Source of the DNA: Sulfurovum sp. UBA12169
GTDB taxonomy: Bacteria; Campylobacterota; Campylobacteria; Campylobacterales; Sulfurovaceae
DNA: 64,000 nucleotides
Assembly (NCBI GenBank): GCA_002742845.1
Contig: DLUH01000001.1
Span: forward strand, 375,291-439,290
Direction: 5' to 3'
The position numbers and the translations under genes are program-made. Positions 18,388 through 26,678 of this stretch are shown here, one piece after another. The stretch's first letter is position 1; every line of letters begins with the position of its first letter. The notes under the pieces were generated by a model. That model ran no database searches and was not told the DNA's origin. It saw nothing but the letters and a program-made list of their open reading frames with translations.

Positions 18388-18990
18388 CTACAGCTGTTTA
18401 GATAAAGCATTCATGAGTTCATTTATGCTTTTGGTTTGCAAAAATTCCCTAAATTGGGCTCTATCTGTTTTCAAAATACTTACACCCAAAATTTCTACAT
18501 CATAAATAAGCCATTCTTCTTTATCGGCTATTTTTGTTTTAGGTTTATAGAACTTATAAACAATTTCAAGTCTGTTTTCTTTGCCGGTCAAATCTGTTAC
18601 AAAAGCGATTCTATCAGATTTCGGCTGCTGAATTTTTTTAATCTTTACCTTTTCGCCCTCATAGGCATCGATCTTTGCAGAGTATGAATTTTTCATTCTT
18701 TCTACGTAAAGATCAACAAATTTTTTTGCATCTTTTGCCGAAAGCTCTCTCCATGCATTGCCGAGGCTCAGTTTCGCCATTAGTTCAAAATCAAACATCG
18801 GTGTCAACGCTTTAACGATTTTGCCATTTCTTGCATCCTTGGAAAGTTTTTTATCTTCTACGATCAACACTACTTCATCTATTTTTTTTAAAAAACGGTT
18901 TTGTAGCTGTATCTGCTCATTTGCTGCAGCATTTTGCGCTGACAACAAAAATAAAAACAATAATAAAATTTTTTTATACATATTTCTCAT
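18388..18990 (-). CDS. mlaC: MlaC-like periplasmic phospholipid-binding protein
   Basis: A 200-residue protein with a signal peptide (to about residue 23, AANE) and the MlaC/Ttg2D fold: FDFELMAKLSLGNAWRELSAKDAKKFVDLY near residue 70 is characteristic. MlaC ferries phospholipids through the periplasm between MlaA at the outer membrane and the MlaFEDB importer, keeping the outer leaflet free of phospholipid. It lies three bases after the mlaA stop on the same strand. The rest of the Mla system is outside the window. Confidence 0.85.
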   Translation of the reverse strand: MRNMYKKILLLFLFLLSAQNAAANEQIQLQNRFLKKIDEVVLIVEDKKLSKDARNGKIVKALTPMFDFELMAKLSLGNAWRELSAKDAKKFVDLYVERMKNSYSAKIDAYEGEKVKIKKIQQPKSDRIAFVTDLTGKENRLEIVYKFYKPKTKIADKEEWLIYDVEILGVSILKTDRAQFREFLQTKSINELMNALSKQL

Positions 18991-18993
18991 ACT

Positions 18994-19788
18994 TTATTCC
19001 TCGATCTGTTTTTTTCTATACTGCTCATAGGCATCTCTTAGATAAGGATACAAATCCACTGCATCTTTTTTCATTTTTTCGTAATTTTCCATATCAAGCG
19101 AAACACGATTGACCTCTTCGAGTGATTTTGCAGATACAAATTCAGCCCATGTATCCGTCAGTGTCGGGTAGCTCCGCTCTGTATAATCAAGAGGGCTCAA
19201 AAGTGCGTCGGGATAAAGGCTTATCGTATCTCTGAGATTTGAAGGTCCAAGAAGCGGCAGAACGATATGCGGCCCGCCTTCAACACCGTAATATCCAAGC
19301 GTCTGGCCAAAATCCTCTTCATGCGCGTTAATCTTAAAATAACTCTTTGCAGGATCAAAAAGCCCCAATATACCCATGGTACTATTGATGACAAACCGTT
19401 GCGTCTCTTCGATGGCGCCGGAAAATTTCCCTTGCACTACACTGTTTACAAATCTCACGGGAAAGTAAATGTTATTGAAAAAATTTCTTACACTCTCTTG
19501 TGCCCAAAGAGGCACTGTATGATTGTAGCCGTTTGCAACAGGCTTGAGTGCATGCTCATATACACTGTCATTAAAACGTGTCATGGCTTTATTGTAGCCG
19601 GCAAAAGGATCATTCACCTCTTCTGTTTTAAACTCATCGGCAAAATCTTCCAATTCGCTTTCTGTGCTATCGTTTTCTTTTTGATTAAAAATAAGCCTGT
19701 CCTCACTCTGCTTCTCAAGTGATTTTGCATTACATTCTGTACAACCTGCAGCAAAAATAAAAAGTACAACAAAATAAAAAGACTTCAA
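18994..19788 (-). CDS. mlaA: MlaA/VacJ-family lipoprotein
   Basis: A 264-residue protein with a lipobox FAAGC (Cys about residue 16) and the VacJ/MlaA domain, including DPFAGYNKAMTRFNDSVY near residue 60 and FVINSTMGILGLFDPA near residue 130. MlaA forms a ring in the outer membrane that removes mislocalised phospholipids from the outer leaflet. It is the first gene of the mlaA-mlaC pair. An acidic linker follows the lipidation site. Confidence 0.88.
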   Translation of the reverse strand: MKSFYFVVLFIFAAGCTECNAKSLEKQSEDRLIFNQKENDSTESELEDFADEFKTEEVNDPFAGYNKAMTRFNDSVYEHALKPVANGYNHTVPLWAQESVRNFFNNIYFPVRFVNSVVQGKFSGAIEETQRFVINSTMGILGLFDPAKSYFKINAHEEDFGQTLGYYGVEGGPHIVLPLLGPSNLRDTISLYPDALLSPLDYTERSYPTLTDTWAEFVSAKSLEEVNRVSLDMENYEKMKKDAVDLYPYLRDAYEQYRKKQIEE

Positions 19789-19934
19789 GCCTCTGCCTTT
19801 CTTTTACCCCTAATCATCCCCGCCAAATACAAAAAATTTATGTTCTCTGGCTCATTTGATTAAAATTCTTGAAGAAGTTTATAGTAAAAATACTTAATAA
19901 TACATAACGATATCTTATCGTTTGAAGCAAGAAG

Positions 19935-19962
19935 GAGCGGCCCGATAGGTATCCGGCCGCTC
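19935..19962. terminator. Hairpin below the outer-membrane protein gene
   Basis: GAGCGGCC and GGCCGCTC form an 8-bp GC-rich stem with a 12-base loop, just after the stop of the beta-barrel gene that reads leftward and before a T-rich run on that strand. It is most likely the intrinsic terminator of that gene. Confidence 0.55.
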
Positions 19963-19974
19963 AAAAATCATAAC

Positions 19975-20598
19975 TTAAAAAGTATAAGTCACGCCTAAAT
20001 TGATAGAATCAACCACTACATCTTGACCTTCGAAAGCCCCGTCAAAGCCTGTATCATCATAGAGTCTCGTATAATCTGCAAATACGGCGATAGTTTCAGT
20101 GATAGCGTAGTCTGCACCTAGCCCCCACTGGAATCCTGATTCAGAAAAGTCTCCAAACTCTGTCGTATCAAGTGCTACCTGCCCGTATCCAAGCAATGCA
20201 TACACATTGATATCCTTGAACGGATACATCCCCTTAAGATAGATAGCGGCATTTGTAAAATCGCCGTCCAGATCATCATCTTCCCCATACCCGTCAAACT
20301 CAGGGTCACCGATATTCATTGTATATCTTGCTTCAAGTCCAAGATATTGGTTATATTTGTAGCCCGCCAGCAATAATGCTGAATGCGCAGAAATATCAGC
20401 TTCTTCACGCTGAATTTCATCAATATTCATATTCATGTAGGCATATCCTAAACCTACATAAAACGCACCCGGGAACGGAGCAGGCTCTACTACTTCGGGA
20501 ACTGTTACTTCAGGCTCTACCGGAGCGATATCTCCGCCTGCGAATGCAAAGGCATTCATCGCCACTGCTGCCAGGATTGAAACTGTAATTTTTTTCAT
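19975..20598 (-). CDS. Outer-membrane beta-barrel protein (OprF/Opa-like porin fold)
   Basis: A 207-residue protein with a signal peptide (residues 1-20, ending AFA), a Pro/Glu/Val-rich linker and alternating aromatic beta-strands typical of an eight-stranded outer-membrane barrel (GAFYVGLGYAYMN near the start, ending in LGVTYTF with a C-terminal Phe, the classic BAM signal). It resembles OmpA/OmpW-like small barrel proteins. It has its own leader and a terminator. Function is structural or transport and is not further defined. Confidence 0.75.
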   Translation of the reverse strand: MKKITVSILAAVAMNAFAFAGGDIAPVEPEVTVPEVVEPAPFPGAFYVGLGYAYMNMNIDEIQREEADISAHSALLLAGYKYNQYLGLEARYTMNIGDPEFDGYGEDDDLDGDFTNAAIYLKGMYPFKDINVYALLGYGQVALDTTEFGDFSESGFQWGLGADYAITETIAVFADYTRLYDDTGFDGAFEGQDVVVDSINLGVTYTF

Positions 20599-20685
20599 TG
20601 TTTTTCCTTGTTTTGTTTGAGCGTTATTATATACCTACTCTCTTAAAAGATTACCATTGGTATTTTTAAAAGACAAGAACTTATC

Positions 20686-21120
20686 CTAGTGGCGATCCTT
20701 TCTGTCTCTGTCTCTATAGTCTTTTTTTAAATCCTTTCTGTCTCTGTCTCTATAGTCTTTTTTAAAATCCCTTCTGTCGCGGTCTCTTCTGTAGTCTCTT
20801 TTGTCAAACCGGTGACCGTGATTATAATAGCGTCTGTCTCTATAAAAGCGTCCGTGTCGATAAAAACGTCCGTGTCTTAATTTGCGGCCTTTATAATAAT
20901 AATGTCCGTTACGCCATACTCCGCCATAATAATATCTTCCATTGTAAAAATAATAAGGCTGATCATAATAGGGTCTGTCAAATGCACCGGTAATAATATC
21001 TATCACCACTGCTTCAAGAGGATACGGGGGCGCAGCAAATGTTTTAGTGGTTCCGCCTGTCAACAGCATGCCGCATACAACCCCTGCCATTCCCCACTTT
21101 TTAAAGTTTATTTTTTTCAT
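20686..21120 (-). CDS. Secreted Tyr/Arg-rich repeat protein
   Basis: A 144-residue protein with a signal sequence (to about residue 29, TFAAP), a Tyr/Gly/Arg-rich middle and a C-terminal tail of repeated DYRDRDRKD units. At DNA level the tail contains two near-identical copies of about 38 bases. The low complexity suggests a cell-surface or periplasmic protein binding an acidic polymer, but no function is known. It resembles short YXWXGXH-like or Gly/Tyr-rich envelope proteins found in many proteobacteria. Confidence 0.55.
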   Translation of the reverse strand: MKKINFKKWGMAGVVCGMLLTGGTTKTFAAPPYPLEAVVIDIITGAFDRPYYDQPYYFYNGRYYYGGVWRNGHYYYKGRKLRHGRFYRHGRFYRDRRYYNHGHRFDKRDYRRDRDRRDFKKDYRDRDRKDLKKDYRDRDRKDRH

Positions 21121-21295
21121 ATTAAATCCTTTTTAATAATATACCTTATATTACACCGCAAAAGTGTAGTTTTTGTGAAATGCGTGCAAAAACTGGCAGC
21201 AAATAAAACTTTATTTACTTTAATAGTTGTTTTTAAATCATAACTAACTTCAAACCAACTATAATCATATTTTACATTTGAAGGAGAAAGAATAT

Positions 21296-21673
21296 ATGAA
21301 TTCAGAAAAAGTGATTTCAGGTTTTTTTATCATCTTATCACTTACGCTAAACTTTGGTTTCGTCTATGGAGAGATCGATGTGATCAATCATCACAGCGTA
21401 TATGAGCTTTATGCTGCAATCGCGGTTAATTTTATTGCCACCATTATGAAACTGGGCGACAAAACACAAACAGGATCGGTTCTGCTTGCCACAAGTTTTG
21501 TCGCGGACCTGCAATTGATTGCCGCTGCTGCCGTTTGGGGGATTATCAATATGACGGGCACTATGACTGCGGATCTCTTTTCTATAGTGGTATCTTTGGC
21601 TGCAGGTGCTTTGATAGCTAATGTTATATCTGTGGCATTATTTATCGGCGAAACACTCCTTTTGAAGCGATAA
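21296..21673 (+). CDS. DUF6394-like four-helix membrane protein
   Basis: A 125-residue protein with three or four transmembrane helices and no large loops. It lies ten bases upstream of the TrkA-type channel gene, an arrangement I associate with Campylobacterota DUF6394 proteins, so it may be an accessory subunit of the channel. The start at 21296 follows AAGGAG; the ATG at 21278 would add six unneeded residues. Confidence 0.6.
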   Translation: MNSEKVISGFFIILSLTLNFGFVYGEIDVINHHSVYELYAAIAVNFIATIMKLGDKTQTGSVLLATSFVADLQLIAAAAVWGIINMTGTMTADLFSIVVSLAAGALIANVISVALFIGETLLLKR

Positions 21674-21682
21674 AAGGTTTAC

Positions 21683-23359
21683 ATGCATCACGAATCTTCC
21701 ATTTGGCTCATTCTAAGAAAATTAAGAATACCGCTTATTATTTTGAATCTTGCACATGCTGTTCCTGTGCTTCTTCTGACTCTGATTCCGGGTGCAGATG
21801 GTGATGGCAATCCTTATTACTTTAGTTTTTTTGATGCAATGTATGTGGTGGCCTACACGGCAACCACTATCGGTTTTGGAGAAATTCCCTACGCGTTTAC
21901 CTATCCGCAGCGGCTAGTAATGCTTGTCACAGTTTACGCAACTGTTCCTGCCTGGCTTTATGCGCTTGGATCGATTATCGCTCTTTTCCAAGACAAAGCG
22001 TTTATTTATGCTATCAGAATGAACACTTTTAGACGAAAAGTACGGAATTTAAAACAAGATTTTATCATTATTTGCGGCTATACGGATGCAGGAAAACTTC
22101 TTATCGATAAGCTCAATGAAGACAATCTTTACCGCATCATCGTCATAGACAAAAATGCCGAAAAAATCGAAGCGCTCAAGAGTGAACTTTATATGCCGTC
22201 TATTCCTGCGGTCATTGCAGATGCTTCTTCGACGGATGTATTGAAATCCGCAGGAGTGCTCTCGCCCCACTGCAAATACCTAATTACTCTCTTTGACGAT
22301 GACCAAATTAATCTTAAAATCTCCGTACGTGCGCGCATTTTAAATAAAAATCTCAAAATTATTGCACGCTCGGGATTGAGACAGGGAGGAGAAAACCTTA
22401 CCAATATCGGTGTAAACCATGTGATTGATATCTTTTCTATTATCGCCCGCCGGATTGATTTTGCCCTAAAATCGCCCTATCTTTTTAATCTTTTTAGCTG
22501 GACACAAGGAGGAAATCTTCATGTCAGCAAAACCGATATCCTGCCTACGGGAAAATATATCGTCTGCTCAGGCGGACGCTTTGGAAAGACGCTTAAAAAA
22601 ACCCTAGATAAAAATCACATTGACTATATCTTCTTGGATGTCAATAAAAAAATTCATGAAAAAGTGGTTTCCGACCAAGAATTTTTTCTTGAAGCGGGCA
22701 TCATGAATGCTTCGTGCATTATCGCAGGAACCAATGATGATGCGATCAACCTTTCCATCATCGCAACTGCTCGTGCACTTAAACCTGATATTTTTGTCAT
22801 TGTGAGAGAGAATGAACTTGAAGAAAGAAGCTTATTTTCTCATTTACGTGCCGATAAGATCTTTATGATCGACCAAATTGCTGCCCTGGATGCATACAAC
22901 TACATCGATCGTCCGATGACCTTTGATTTTATCGACACCATCTCTTCGTTTGAAAAAGAAAAACTCATCCATACCCTAGAATATATCACCAATCGTGTCA
23001 ACAAACGCCCTGCTCTGTTGGAGCTTGCAGTAAATCCCAACACCATGTATGCCCTCTCTGCATTTTTAACCCATATGCCCGTTAAGTTAGGTCAACTTAT
23101 AGACAACCCTTACCGTGACGGTATGGATTTGGAATTAGCTGTACTGGGGATCAAACGCGAAAATGGTGAATTTATTTTGCTGCCAGAGAACACAACATTT
23201 TTACAACCCAACGATCATTTGCTGATTGCCACTATTCCGTCCTGTCTAAAACGTTTTATGACCATCGTCAACCATCATCACGAGCTCTACTATGTGCTTC
23301 ACGGCGTTGAAGAAAAGTCGATATATTTTCCTTTTACAAACCGCAAGATAGCACTTTAA
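21683..23359 (+). CDS. Potassium channel with two RCK (TrkA-N) domains
   Basis: A 558-residue protein. Two N-terminal transmembrane helices flank a pore helix with a filter-like TTIGFGE (about residue 73), followed by a first TrkA-N Rossmann domain (IICGYTDAGKLLIDKL near 131), a second one (YIVCSGGRFGKTL near 293) and TrkA-C-type regions. It is therefore a ligand-gated K+ channel like MthK or Kch with cytoplasmic nucleotide-binding gates. The filter departs slightly from TVGYG, so conductance may not be strictly K+. It is paired with the DUF6394-like gene. Confidence 0.85.
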   Translation: MHHESSIWLILRKLRIPLIILNLAHAVPVLLLTLIPGADGDGNPYYFSFFDAMYVVAYTATTIGFGEIPYAFTYPQRLVMLVTVYATVPAWLYALGSIIALFQDKAFIYAIRMNTFRRKVRNLKQDFIIICGYTDAGKLLIDKLNEDNLYRIIVIDKNAEKIEALKSELYMPSIPAVIADASSTDVLKSAGVLSPHCKYLITLFDDDQINLKISVRARILNKNLKIIARSGLRQGGENLTNIGVNHVIDIFSIIARRIDFALKSPYLFNLFSWTQGGNLHVSKTDILPTGKYIVCSGGRFGKTLKKTLDKNHIDYIFLDVNKKIHEKVVSDQEFFLEAGIMNASCIIAGTNDDAINLSIIATARALKPDIFVIVRENELEERSLFSHLRADKIFMIDQIAALDAYNYIDRPMTFDFIDTISSFEKEKLIHTLEYITNRVNKRPALLELAVNPNTMYALSAFLTHMPVKLGQLIDNPYRDGMDLELAVLGIKRENGEFILLPENTTFLQPNDHLLIATIPSCLKRFMTIVNHHHELYYVLHGVEEKSIYFPFTNRKIAL

Positions 23360-23650
23360 TGCCATAGCCATCCCCCATATTATGATGCTCCCTCAAGATG
23401 CGATCAATATTTTTGGGCAAAAAATCAGCTTAAAAACCGTTTGAGAATCAGAAAATTTATAATACCTGTTTGGTTTTGCAAAATCATACTTATGAAATTA
23501 TGTTTATTCATTTTAATCCTTTGATTCTCATATACCAATCAGGCCAACAAACATTGCAGGTCTCTTTGATTTCCAAAAAGTCTATTTTGGGTAAAATAGG
23601 AAAATAAAACTCATTCGCATAAGCAAATCGTTAAAATAAAAAGGAAAAAT
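23360..23650. other. Intergenic region with no recognised feature
   Basis: About 290 AT-rich bases between the channel gene and rlpA. I see no credible open frame or repeat. An AT-rich stretch and an AAAAGG SD immediately precede rlpA, so its promoter probably lies in the last 100 bases. Confidence 0.35.
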
Positions 23651-24109
23651 ATGTATAAACTCATCCATTGGTTTGCCATTTTGTGCTCTGTGTCTCTTTT
23701 TTTTGCAGGCTGCAGTCAGTCACCTAAACCCCATGCAAAACCGGTCATAGCCAAAGATTCTTTGGAGGCAATTGCTTATGACGAAAAGGATTATCGTATT
23801 GACGAAAAAGCAAAAATTGAAATTGGCAATGCTTCTTATTATGCCACGTGCATGAATGGAAGGCGCACGGCAAGCGGTGAAGTATGCAATCTCAGCCTCC
23901 ATACAGCAGCACACCGTACATTGCCTTTTGGAACGATGATACGTGTCACTATGCTTCAAAACGGAAAAAGCGTAATAGCCAAAGTCAACGACAGAGGACC
24001 TCACAGCAAAGGAAGAGTAGTTGATCTCTCACTTGCCGCTGCCCGCAAGATAGGAATGATTCGCGCAGGTATTGCGAAAGTTAAAGTGGAGAAACTCGAA
24101 GAGTTGTAA
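23651..24109 (+). CDS. rlpA: RlpA-like septal-ring lipoprotein (double-psi beta-barrel)
   Basis: A 152-residue lipoprotein: lipobox FAGC (Cys at residue 21), then a short linker and the double-psi beta-barrel domain with GNASYYATCMNGRRTASGE and VNDRGPHSKGRVVDLSLAAA. RlpA cleaves or binds naked glycan strands at the septum. It is short because it lacks a SPOR domain. It is the last chromosomal gene left of the prophage. Confidence 0.85.
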   Translation: MYKLIHWFAILCSVSLFFAGCSQSPKPHAKPVIAKDSLEAIAYDEKDYRIDEKAKIEIGNASYYATCMNGRRTASGEVCNLSLHTAAHRTLPFGTMIRVTMLQNGKSVIAKVNDRGPHSKGRVVDLSLAAARKIGMIRAGIAKVKVEKLEEL

Positions 24110-24206
24110 CAAAACTGCCGCAAATGAACATTTTTGGGCACACTTTGGGCACGGTAGCCATTTTGAACGTAACAAAGTTCGTGTTTTAGGGATTTAAAAT
24201 AGTAGG

Positions 24207-24223
24207 TGGCGGACAGTGAGGGA
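24207..24223. other. Left attachment site (att core)
   Basis: TGGCGGACAGTGAGGGA, identical to the 3' end of tRNA-Ser at 60877-60893; the flanking bases differ on both sides (24206 versus 60876, and 24224 versus 60894). It marks the left prophage end, 98 bases after rlpA. Confidence 0.9.
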
Positions 24224-24280
24224 ATATAACAATCAAAACAATCCCCTGTTTAACTGGATATATTTGAATTTATTTAAATT

Positions 24281-24301
24281 TTTAGCCACTTTTTTAGCCA
24301 C
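24281..24301. repeat. TTTAGCCAC direct repeats near the left end (integrase arm-site candidates)
   Basis: Two copies of TTTAGCCAC (24281-24289 and 24293-24301) in an AT-rich context. The same 9-mer occurs at 60752-60760 upstream of int, at the other end of the prophage. Such repeats in both arms are typical of tyrosine-integrase arm-binding sites. The role is inferred. Confidence 0.5.
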
Positions 24302-24353
24302 AAATTAATATATAAAAAAATTTACATATTTAAAAACAATCACAAAAATATAA

Positions 24354-24370
24354 TTACACACGGTGTGTAA
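24354..24370. promoter_or_regulatory. hicAB operator
   Basis: Perfect palindrome TTACACAC G GTGTGTAA, followed by a GTGTGTA half-site around 24389 and a TATAAT-like -10 just before hicA. HicB proteins with a ribbon-helix-helix tail bind such palindromes and repress their operon, so this is probably the autoregulatory operator. Confidence 0.65.
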
Positions 24371-24424
24371 GTATTTATTAAGTAAATAGTGTGTATAATG
24401 TGTATATATAAGGAGGTACGGCGG

Positions 24425-24610
24425 ATGGACGCAAAAGAAGTCCTAAAGATTCTTTTAAAAGAAGGCTTCAAAGAGGTTTCCCAAAAAGGTTCACACAAAA
24501 AACTCACAAAGGGTGAAAAAACGGTAATAGTTCCGGTGCACGGAACAAAAGATATACCGAAAGGGACCCTGAAGAGTATAGAAAAGCAAAGCGGAGTACC
24601 CCTCCGCTGA
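24425..24610 (+). CDS. hicA: HicA mRNA interferase toxin
   Basis: About 61 residues with the double-stranded-RNA-binding-like HicA fold: KEVLKILLKEGF, the conserved GSHKKL with the catalytic His near residue 23, and a C-terminal VPVHGTKDIPKGTLKSIEKQ. HicA cleaves mRNAs and tmRNA. The ATG at 24425 follows GGAGG with good spacing and gives the usual length. It is the first gene inside the left prophage end and is co-transcribed with hicB. Confidence 0.92.
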   Translation: MDAKEVLKILLKEGFKEVSQKGSHKKLTKGEKTVIVPVHGTKDIPKGTLKSIEKQSGVPLR

Positions 24611-24641
24611 TTGATACATCAAAAAAGTTAAAGGAAAAAAA

Positions 24642-25034
24642 ATGGAATATATTGCATTTATTCACAAAGAAGACGGAAACTATGTTGCAACTATCCCTGA
24701 TCTGAACTATACATCTAGCTTTGGAGAAACATTCAAAGACGTAGTACTGCATATTACCGAGGCTGCAGAACTGTATTGTGAAGATTTGGAAAAACTACCT
24801 GCCTGTCGAACACTTGAAGAGCTTGAAGCAGCTGGAATTAGAGAAGATGGGGCTATTCCTCAAATCATAAACCCAAAAGTAGAAAAGTTGAGACGTATAA
24901 ATATCACTATCTGCTCTTCTGCGCTAGACATAGGAGACCAAAGAGCGAAAGAGCTTTTTGGAGGTAACAGAAGTGCATATATCCAAAAACTTATTTTGAG
25001 AGATGCGGAAGAGTCGGGAGCGCTTCGTCATTAA
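24642..25034 (+). CDS. hicB: HicB antitoxin
   Basis: 130 residues. The N-terminal partial RNase H-like HicB domain (YIAFIHKEDGNYVATIPDL) neutralises HicA, and the C-terminal region near residues 85-125 (RINITICSSALD to SAYIQKLILRD) looks like a ribbon-helix-helix that would bind the upstream palindrome. It starts 31 bases after hicA. The pair probably stabilises the prophage or blocks other phages. Confidence 0.9.
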   Translation: MEYIAFIHKEDGNYVATIPDLNYTSSFGETFKDVVLHITEAAELYCEDLEKLPACRTLEELEAAGIREDGAIPQIINPKVEKLRRINITICSSALDIGDQRAKELFGGNRSAYIQKLILRDAEESGALRH

Positions 25035-25040
25035 AACGCA

Positions 25041-25268
25041 TTATTTGCATACCATATTCGCTGCTTCAAGCTGCATAATGTATGCGTCTTTCTTCGTGCA
25101 ATTTGACAAATGCTGTTTCATCCTTTCAGACCTACTTTGTTTTTCAGAATGATCATATAATGGTCGTGCAACAAAAGGTGTTCGGCAAGAAACAAACACC
25201 TTTTGGCCGCACCCGCTAATCGCCATACTTATCAAGAAAACGGAAAGCAGCATCACACTCTGTTTCAT
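25041..25268 (-). CDS. Rz1-like outer-membrane spanin lipoprotein
   Basis: About 75 residues with a lipobox ISGC (Cys about residue 20 from the start at 25268), so an outer-membrane lipoprotein. It begins inside the 3' end of the preceding membrane gene in another frame, which is the hallmark of overlapping Rz/Rz1 spanin pairs that fuse inner and outer membranes at lysis. The ATG at 25268 follows AAAGGGG. It is Cys-rich at the C-terminus. The call rests on architecture and position rather than on sequence identity. Confidence 0.6.
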   Translation of the reverse strand: MKQSVMLLSVFLISMAISGCGQKVFVSCRTPFVARPLYDHSEKQSRSERMKQHLSNCTKKDAYIMQLEAANMVCK

Positions 25269-25515
25269 TTGCACCCCTTTTAAGTTTTTCAATTTCATCT
25301 AGCTTGTGTACAAGAAATTTCCCTGTATCATCTATAGCGTTCTCGTAAACTTTAATGCTGCTGTCATATGCTCTTTTCTGCGATTCAGACCCAACCTTAA
25401 ATGTTATAATTTCTGCCTCATACTCGCCACATTTAATCCACATAAATATACCCATAGAGACAAGCATAATTGTGAGCGCCGCGATTATATAGTCTTTTAT
25501 GTTCAAGCTTAGCAT
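25216..25515 (-). CDS. Rz-like inner-membrane spanin
   Basis: About 99 residues with one N-terminal transmembrane helix (residues 8-27) and a long charged helical tail, as in i-spanins. The start at ATG 25515 overlaps the transglycosylase stop (TAATG) and follows GGAG; the frame extends upstream only through a GTG. It overlaps the Rz1-like gene by about 53 bases. Confidence 0.6.
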   Translation of the reverse strand: MLSLNIKDYIIAALTIMLVSMGIFMWIKCGEYEAEIITFKVGSESQKRAYDSSIKVYENAIDDTGKFLVHKLDEIEKLKRGANETECDAAFRFLDKYGD

Positions 25516-26123
25516 TACCACATCTCCCACGTTGTCGTTTTTTCTTTCATATCATGATAGATACTTATAGAAAATTTTTCTATCTTAACCGGGTACTCAT
25601 AGTTGATGTCACATGCGCTGCGCGTCTGGCCATTTTTGAATCTGATCGTTTTTCTTCGGCAGTACTTCTTTACGGTTGACTGCTCAAGCGACCCCCCGGA
25701 ACGCTCTATCTCCTTAAGCACAAGCCACCCGCCGTTATAAGCCTGAAACGGTATCCAAAGCTTTTTATTGCCGGCGGCATACGCCTTCTCAATCATCCTC
25801 TTCATAATCAGCACCTGCGCTTTTGTAAAGTTCGGTATCGTCTTGAGGTTGTATACGCCGTATGCTTTTAGATATCCGCTCCACCACTTCCACGTGATTT
25901 GCGCCGGGCTTTCACTCCCCACACCGTCATAAGATATGACAAACCGACAGTTTGACTCCTTGTGGACCTGCGCTACAAGATATACATACGGGAAATCATG
26001 TGCTATTAGCTCTGCACTGTACTTTTTAAGATAAGGAGCGTATGGCCGGCAGCTATCAGCTATAGCTTGTGTATGCAAAAACAAACATAACAAAACTGAC
26101 AAGAGCAAAAATCGTATTCGCAT
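25515..26123 (-). CDS. Phage lytic transglycosylase (SLT-like endolysin)
   Basis: A 202-residue secreted protein with a signal peptide (residues 1-22, ending AIA) and a lysozyme-like SLT domain: AQVHKESNCRF holds the likely catalytic Glu (near residue 55), followed by SPAQITWKWWSGYLKAYG and FQAYNGGW. It would cleave peptidoglycan glycan strands at lysis. Export by a signal peptide suggests a SAR- or Sec-type endolysin. The gene lies between a holin-like protein and the spanins. Confidence 0.8.
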   Translation of the reverse strand: MRIRFLLLSVLLCLFLHTQAIADSCRPYAPYLKKYSAELIAHDFPYVYLVAQVHKESNCRFVISYDGVGSESPAQITWKWWSGYLKAYGVYNLKTIPNFTKAQVLIMKRMIEKAYAAGNKKLWIPFQAYNGGWLVLKEIERSGGSLEQSTVKKYCRRKTIRFKNGQTRSACDINYEYPVKIEKFSISIYHDMKEKTTTWEMW

Positions 26124-26355
26124 TCATATCCTTCACGTTTACTGTCCAATCAACCGGGCCAACCCAGTACTGAATCGCTTTTCTAAATAAAAACCAATGA
26201 ACTATAGCCATACTCATTTTCATCGGTATTAATACCAGAAAGCTTAGAGGGTTGCTGTCTGCCATTGCGTTGCCAGTAAATATAAAATATGCCACTATGC
26301 CAAAAACAAAAACTGAGAAAACATCAACACTCAGCCTTACAATATTATTTTTCAT
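26056..26355 (-). CDS. Candidate holin or lysis membrane protein
   Basis: About 99 residues with three hydrophobic segments (about residues 10-30, 37-55 and 79-97) and little else. The position immediately upstream of the transglycosylase in the lysis cassette, the size and the membrane profile fit a holin. It overlaps the transglycosylase start by 68 bases. The start at 26355 follows GAGGAA. No family is recognised. Confidence 0.5.
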   Translation of the reverse strand: MKNNIVRLSVDVFSVFVFGIVAYFIFTGNAMADSNPLSFLVLIPMKMSMAIVHWFLFRKAIQYWVGPVDWTVNVKDMNANTIFALVSFVMFVFAYTSYS

Positions 26356-26668
26356 TTTTTCCTCTTTCAAAATATAATTTAACAACATGCTCTAAATTAT
26401 TGAACTTTTCAGTAATGAGGTCCCTAAGTCCATCATGCTTTTCGATAGACACGAATGTAACCTTCGCTTCATTCCACGACACTTTCCCTTCAATCATCTC
26501 TTTTATCTTTGTGAGCTCTTGACGGGTTTCATGCACCTCCCTCTTGATGACTTTTATGTCTTCATTCCCAGCGTCGGTACGGAACCGCGTATAAGCAACG
26601 TACATCACAACACCTACAAATACAGTTCCGATAGTTACCGCAAAAGTTATCAACCCCTGCAAGTTCAT
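26345..26668 (-). CDS. Membrane-anchored coiled-coil protein of the lysis region
   Basis: A 107-residue protein with one N-terminal transmembrane helix (residues 6-26) and a long charged coiled coil (about residues 40-100). A G-run just before the ATG at 26668 can act as SD. It resembles small hemolysin XhlA-like or holin-accessory proteins in architecture only. It overlaps the holin candidate by 11 bases, so the two are coupled. Confidence 0.5.
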   Translation of the reverse strand: MNLQGLITFAVTIGTVFVGVVMYVAYTRFRTDAGNEDIKVIKREVHETRQELTKIKEMIEGKVSWNEAKVTFVSIEKHDGLRDLITEKFNNLEHVVKLYFERGKNEK

Positions 26669-26678
26669 TCCCCCCCCC

